Source of the DNA: an uncultured Collinsella sp. | GTDB lineage: Bacteria > Actinomycetota > Coriobacteriia > Coriobacteriales > Coriobacteriaceae | Reading direction: 5' to 3' | Assembly (NCBI GenBank): GCA_902478935.1 | Contig: CABSMV010000032.1 | Span: forward strand, 1 to 16,992 | Length of the DNA: 16,992 nt | Program-made: the position numbers and the translations under genes | Notes under the pieces: model-generated | Databases searched by the model: none | The model's input: the letters and a program-made list of their open reading frames with translations, nothing else | Told to the model about the DNA's origin: nothing | Shown: positions 14,452 to 16,992 of the stretch, one piece after another | Position numbering within the stretch: position 1 is the stretch's first letter | How the letters are laid out: each line of letters begins with the position of its first letter

Positions 14452-15429
14452 ATGTACCAGACGCGTAAGATCGGTGTGGTCGGCCAGGGCCACGTAGGAG
14501 CACATGTCGCCAACAGCCTGCTCATGCAGGGCATTGCCGATGAGCTGTACCTGTGCGATATCAACGAGGCCAAGGTGACGTCCGAGGTCCAGGACCTGCG
14601 CGACTCCCTTTCGTTTGTCCCGTACAACACCAAGATCGTCAACTGCTATGACCACTACGAGGAGCTAGCCTGCTGCGACGTCATCGTCAACGCCGCCGGC
14701 AAGGTCGCGCTGGCCGCCGGCAACCGCGACGGCGAGCTGTTCTTTACCACCGACGCCGCCCGCACCTTTGCCAAGCGCATCGTCGACGCCGGCTTCGACG
14801 GCATCTTCGTGAGCATCTCCAACCCCTGCGACGTCGTGTGCACCGAGCTGTGGCACCTGACCGGCTACGATCCCAAGAAGATCATCGGCTCGGGCTGCGG
14901 CCTGGACTCCGCCCGCCTGCGCACCGAGATCTCCAAGAAGGTCGGCGTGAGCCCCAAGTCCATCGACGCCTACATGATCGGCGAGCACGGCTTTAGCCAG
15001 CTGGCTGCCTTTAAGGCCGCGACCATCGCCGGCAAGAGCCTCAACGAGCTCCAGGCCGAGAACCCCGACAAGTACGCCTTCGACCACATGGAGGTCGAGG
15101 AGCTCGCGCGCAAGGGCGGCTATGTGACCTACCAGGGCAAGCAGTGCACCGAGTACGCCGTCGCCAACTCCGCCGCGCGCGTCTGCGCCGCCGTGCTGCA
15201 CAACGAGCACGCCGTGCTTTCCGCCTCCACGCTCATGACCGGCCAATATGGTGAGGAGGGCATCTTTACCTCCCTGCCGTGCGTGATCGGCGCCGAGGGC
15301 GTCGAGGAGGTTTACACGCTCGACCTGTCCGAGTACGAGCTCGAGGGCTTCCACAAGAGCTGCCAGCACATCCGCGACAACATCGCCCAGCTCGACTGGT
15401 GGGACGCCGAGGCTTACGACGCGAAGTAG
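14452..15429 (+). CDS. L-lactate / L-2-hydroxyisocaproate dehydrogenase family
   Basis: The product is 325 aa. The ATG at 14452 follows AAAGGA by seven bases; the frame extends to 14359 but through a repeat. The NAD site is GQGHVG (11-16), with Asp36 at the end of beta-2 indicating NAD over NADP. Catalytic residues are visible: R92 (GNRDGE), D152/R155 (CGLDSARLR) and H179 (GEHG). The active-site loop AAGKVALAAGNRDGELFF is longer than in true LDH (GxxQxPGExR). ARKGGYVTYQGKQCTEYAVA resembles L-2-hydroxyisocaproate dehydrogenases of lactobacilli. It reduces a 2-keto acid to the L-2-hydroxy acid; lactate or a branched-chain product are both possible. It is a single gene with a strong terminator. 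Confidence 0.88.
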   Translation: MYQTRKIGVVGQGHVGAHVANSLLMQGIADELYLCDINEAKVTSEVQDLRDSLSFVPYNTKIVNCYDHYEELACCDVIVNAAGKVALAAGNRDGELFFTTDAARTFAKRIVDAGFDGIFVSISNPCDVVCTELWHLTGYDPKKIIGSGCGLDSARLRTEISKKVGVSPKSIDAYMIGEHGFSQLAAFKAATIAGKSLNELQAENPDKYAFDHMEVEELARKGGYVTYQGKQCTEYAVANSAARVCAAVLHNEHAVLSASTLMTGQYGEEGIFTSLPCVIGAEGVEEVYTLDLSEYELEGFHKSCQHIRDNIAQLDWWDAEAYDAK

Positions 15430-15470
15430 GCCGTTGGCTGCCGCAACCTTGCGAATCTAAGCGCGATACC

Positions 15471-15511
15471 AAGCGGGCCGCGCCGGAAATCCCCGGCACG
15501 GCCCGCTTTTT
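15471..15511 (+). terminator. Terminator of the dehydrogenase gene
   Basis: AAGCGGGCCG (15471-15480) pairs with CGGCCCGCTT (15499-15508). The inner GCCGG/CCGGC pairing is continuous apart from one C-A mismatch, and a T5 run ends at 15511. It lies 42 bases after the stop. Near-identical 14-mers, CTTGCGAATC(T/G)AAG, flank it at 15448-15461 and 15526-15539. Confidence 0.9.
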
Positions 15512-15559
15512 ACGCACGCTGTTCGCTTGCGAATCGAAGGTGAATACTTTTCCCGGTAC

Positions 15560-16528
15560 CTAGTACTGCTCGATGCCCATGTAGCGACGAATCTCGGGGC
15601 TGTGGTCGAACACCTTGCCGCGGGCGGCACGCAGCTCGCAGCTCATCGCGTAGAAGAAGATCGGCTCCAGGTACGAACGCACGCTGGCAGGCACTTCACC
15701 CACGCCGTACTCGAGCGCGTCGAGCACCATGACCGTATCGGTGTGCGTGTTGAGGAACGCAAGAGCGCGCTCCTCCATGGGGCGGCACTCGCCCGCGCCA
15801 AGCTGCACAAAGTAGAACACGCCGGGCTCGGTAGCCTCGAACGGGCCGTGGAAATACTCGCCGGAGTGGATGTAGCAGCAGTGCTGCCACTGCATCTCCA
15901 TAAGCGAGCAAATCGCCATGGCGTAGGTCTGGCTAAAGTTGGGGCCGGAGCCCAGGATGTAGAAGAACTTGTGCTGCTGGCAGAGCTCGGCAAAACGGGC
16001 GCCCAGCTCGGCGTTGACCTTCTCGCGGGCGGCGGGCAGCAGCGCATCCATCTGCTTTAGGCCCTCGTACATGTCGGCGAGTGCCTCGTAGCCTTCCTGC
16101 TGGTCGAGCAGCTCGGCGGCGATCAGAGCGCCGATGCCCTGAGGCACCTCGGCCTGCGGCACGCCCTCGCCCCAGGGGTAGACCCAGGTGGTCCACTTGC
16201 CGTTGTCGATCTTGGAGCCCTCGCAGTCGGTGAGGGCAACGACCTCGGCACCGGCCGCCAGCGCCATCTCGCAGCCGTCGACGACCTCTTGCGTGTTGCC
16301 GCTGTGGCTGCAGGCAATAACGAGCGACTTCGGCCCTAGGCTCTTGGGGGCCATCAGGCAAAACTCGCGTGCCGTGTAGACCGTCGAGGTAAACGTGGTG
16401 GCTTCGCGCTTGAGCAGCTCGTTGGCCGGCATCAGGTCGATCATCGAACCGCCGCAGGCGATCCAAAAGACGTTCTCAATCTTGCCCTTGCGCTCGATGA
16501 TTTCCTGAATCAGATCGTGTGCGTTCAT
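15560..16528 (-). CDS. frlB: Fructosamine 6-phosphate deglycase (FrlB-like, SIS domains)
   Basis: The product is 322 aa. The ATG at 16528 follows AAGGGG by seven bases. Two SIS sugar-isomerase domains are present. The first spans about 16-145, with the phosphosugar loop CSHSGNTQE (73-81). The second spans about 180-300, with GSGPNFSQTYAMAICSLMEM, then SGEYFHGPFE (222-231) carrying the catalytic-type Glu and His. The C-terminus, HSPEIRRYMGI, is typical of FrlB and related deglycases. These enzymes split phosphorylated Amadori products such as fructoselysine 6-phosphate to an amine and glucose 6-phosphate. The true substrate could be another fructosyl-amino acid. The upstream GntR/UTRA gene is the probable local regulator; the kinase and transporter must lie beyond the contig. 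FrlB-type call is good, substrate uncertain. Confidence 0.83.
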   Translation of the reverse strand: MNAHDLIQEIIERKGKIENVFWIACGGSMIDLMPANELLKREATTFTSTVYTAREFCLMAPKSLGPKSLVIACSHSGNTQEVVDGCEMALAAGAEVVALTDCEGSKIDNGKWTTWVYPWGEGVPQAEVPQGIGALIAAELLDQQEGYEALADMYEGLKQMDALLPAAREKVNAELGARFAELCQQHKFFYILGSGPNFSQTYAMAICSLMEMQWQHCCYIHSGEYFHGPFEATEPGVFYFVQLGAGECRPMEERALAFLNTHTDTVMVLDALEYGVGEVPASVRSYLEPIFFYAMSCELRAARGKVFDHSPEIRRYMGIEQY

Positions 16529-16584
16529 GGTGATGCCCCTTCTTGTGTGGCGGTTTTGAACGACTGCAGCTCGTACCTGCTGTC

Positions 16585-16605
16585 GTTCTATGTTGTCCTA
16601 TTTAT
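16585..16605. promoter_or_regulatory. Operator candidate 1 at frlB promoter
   Basis: This 21-bp sequence begins GTTCTATGTTG and matches the copy at 16647-16667 at 19 of 21 positions, 62 bp away. It overlaps the -10 element of the frlB promoter and the expected start site, so a bound regulator would block transcription. Confidence 0.6.
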
Positions 16606-16629
16606 AACACGTGTAACAAAGCCCGTGAA
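16601..16629 (-). promoter_or_regulatory. frlB promoter candidate
   Basis: On the minus strand TTCACG (16629-16624, 4/6) and TATAAA (16606-16601, 5/6) are 17 bp apart. They lie between the regulator stop and the frlB start, bracketed by the two 21-bp operator candidates. Confidence 0.5.
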
Positions 16630-16646
16630 GTCATCTCGGCAAATTT

Positions 16647-16667
16647 GTTCTATGTTGTTCTATCTAT
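16647..16667. promoter_or_regulatory. Operator candidate 2 upstream of frlB promoter
   Basis: It contains two direct copies of GTTCTAT (16647-16653 and 16657-16663) and matches operator candidate 1 at 19/21. It lies five bases beyond the regulator stop, upstream of the promoter. Two sites 62 bp apart, about six helical turns, would permit looping. Confidence 0.6.
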
Positions 16668-16672
16668 GGACG

Positions 16673-16957
16673 TTAGATGTCGAAGACGTAGCGCGAGCCC
16701 ACGATCTTTTGGCGGCCGAGCAGTAGAGGGCGCCCGCCAGCGTCGGTAAAGTAGGCCTCCATATAGAAGAGCGGCTCGCCGACCGGCACCTCCAACAGCG
16801 GGGCCGCCTGAGCATCGGCAAGCGCAATCTCCACGGTGCAAGGGTCGGACTTGAGCGGTGCGCGGCCCGAATGCTCGGCAACGAGCGCAAAGATCGAGTT
16901 ATCGGTGAGGTCCTTATCGGCAAGTGTCTGCAGATAGGGATGGTCAGCCAGCACAAA
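16673..16957 (-). CDS. GntR-family regulator, UTRA domain, N-terminus cut by contig end
   Basis: The final 94 codons and a TAA stop (16673-16675) are present; the start and the DNA-binding winged helix are missing because the contig ends. The visible part is the C-terminal UTRA ligand domain of HutC-type GntR regulators: SIFALVAEHSGRAPLKSDPC, then LLEVPVGEPLFYMEAYFTDA, and RYVFDI at the end. These bind sugar phosphates or similar metabolites and then release DNA. It lies 144 bp upstream of frlB on the same strand, like FrlR with FrlB. It probably senses the Amadori product and controls the 16585/16647 sites. Confidence 0.85.
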   Translation of the reverse strand, partial: FVLADHPYLQTLADKDLTDNSIFALVAEHSGRAPLKSDPCTVEIALADAQAAPLLEVPVGEPLFYMEAYFTDAGGRPLLLGRQKIVGSRYVFDI

Positions 16958-16992
16958 CTGTCTCTTATACACATCTGACGCTGCCGACGAAC
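16958..16992 (-). other. Nextera sequencing adapter, not genomic
   Basis: Positions 16958-16990 are the reverse complement of the same 33-nt Nextera read-1 adapter found at 13-45. The last two bases, AC, are what the reverse complement of the index CCTAGAGT would begin with. Genomic sequence ends at 16957. Confidence 0.97.

Noticed and set aside
13..16990. Transposon bounded by 33-bp inverted repeats with Tn5 mosaic ends
   Set aside because: The repeats are exactly the Nextera adapter, with index and P5 bases outside them; no transposase is present.

Overview
The window looks like one Illumina Nextera-library contig, about 16.9 kb of genomic DNA with sequencing adapter still attached at both ends (1-45 and 16958-16992). 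The high G+C, strongly GC-ending codons, gene content and very GC-rich protein style suggest a gut actinobacterium of the class Coriobacteriia, most likely a Collinsella-like species. That assignment is an inference from protein style and was not tested by a search. The two terminal genes (a DUF4012 protein and a GntR/UTRA regulator) are cut by the contig ends, not by a biological event.

Layout. 46-2831 (minus): a truncated DUF4012 membrane-anchored protein and a DMT/EamA permease. 3063-3240 (plus): a complete tRNA-Val(GAC) unit with its own promoter and terminator. 3438-7924: a mixed stretch with a DUF5710 protein, a small zinc-ribbon-like protein, an HNH endonuclease with a large N-terminal region, an unrecognised 163-aa protein, and an AlbA_2/ATPase/winged-helix (Schlafen-like) regulator. 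7925-8547: 620 bases of non-coding DNA packed with inverted and tandem repeats. 8548-11592: a large M16C (PreP-like) metalloprotease with a terminator. 11593-11968: two inverted copies of a 57-nt palindromic element, then the hicAB promoter and operator. 11969-12554: a HicA/HicB toxin-antitoxin pair. 12676-13272: 5-formyl-THF cyclo-ligase. 13315-14241 (minus): MetA with residues predicting use of acetyl-CoA. 14452-15429: an L-lactate/L-2-hydroxyacid dehydrogenase with a strong terminator. 15560-16957 (minus): a fructosamine-phosphate deglycase (FrlB-like, SIS domains) behind a GntR/UTRA regulator, separated by a promoter with two copies of a 21-bp putative operator.

How the parts fit. Most genes are single transcription units for housekeeping or gut-type metabolism (methionine, folate, lactate, Amadori-product use). 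Two blocks look accessory: the HNH/AlbA_2 neighbourhood with its repeat-rich intergenic region, and hicAB, whose promoter overlaps a LexA-box-like palindrome. The most unusual signals are non-coding: a perfect 25-bp inverted repeat in the AlbA_2 leader, a 53-nt-arm hairpin built from six related 20-nt units, a pair of inverted 57-nt MITE-like elements, and a possible pseudoknot before the folate gene. I saw no clearly new multi-gene system.
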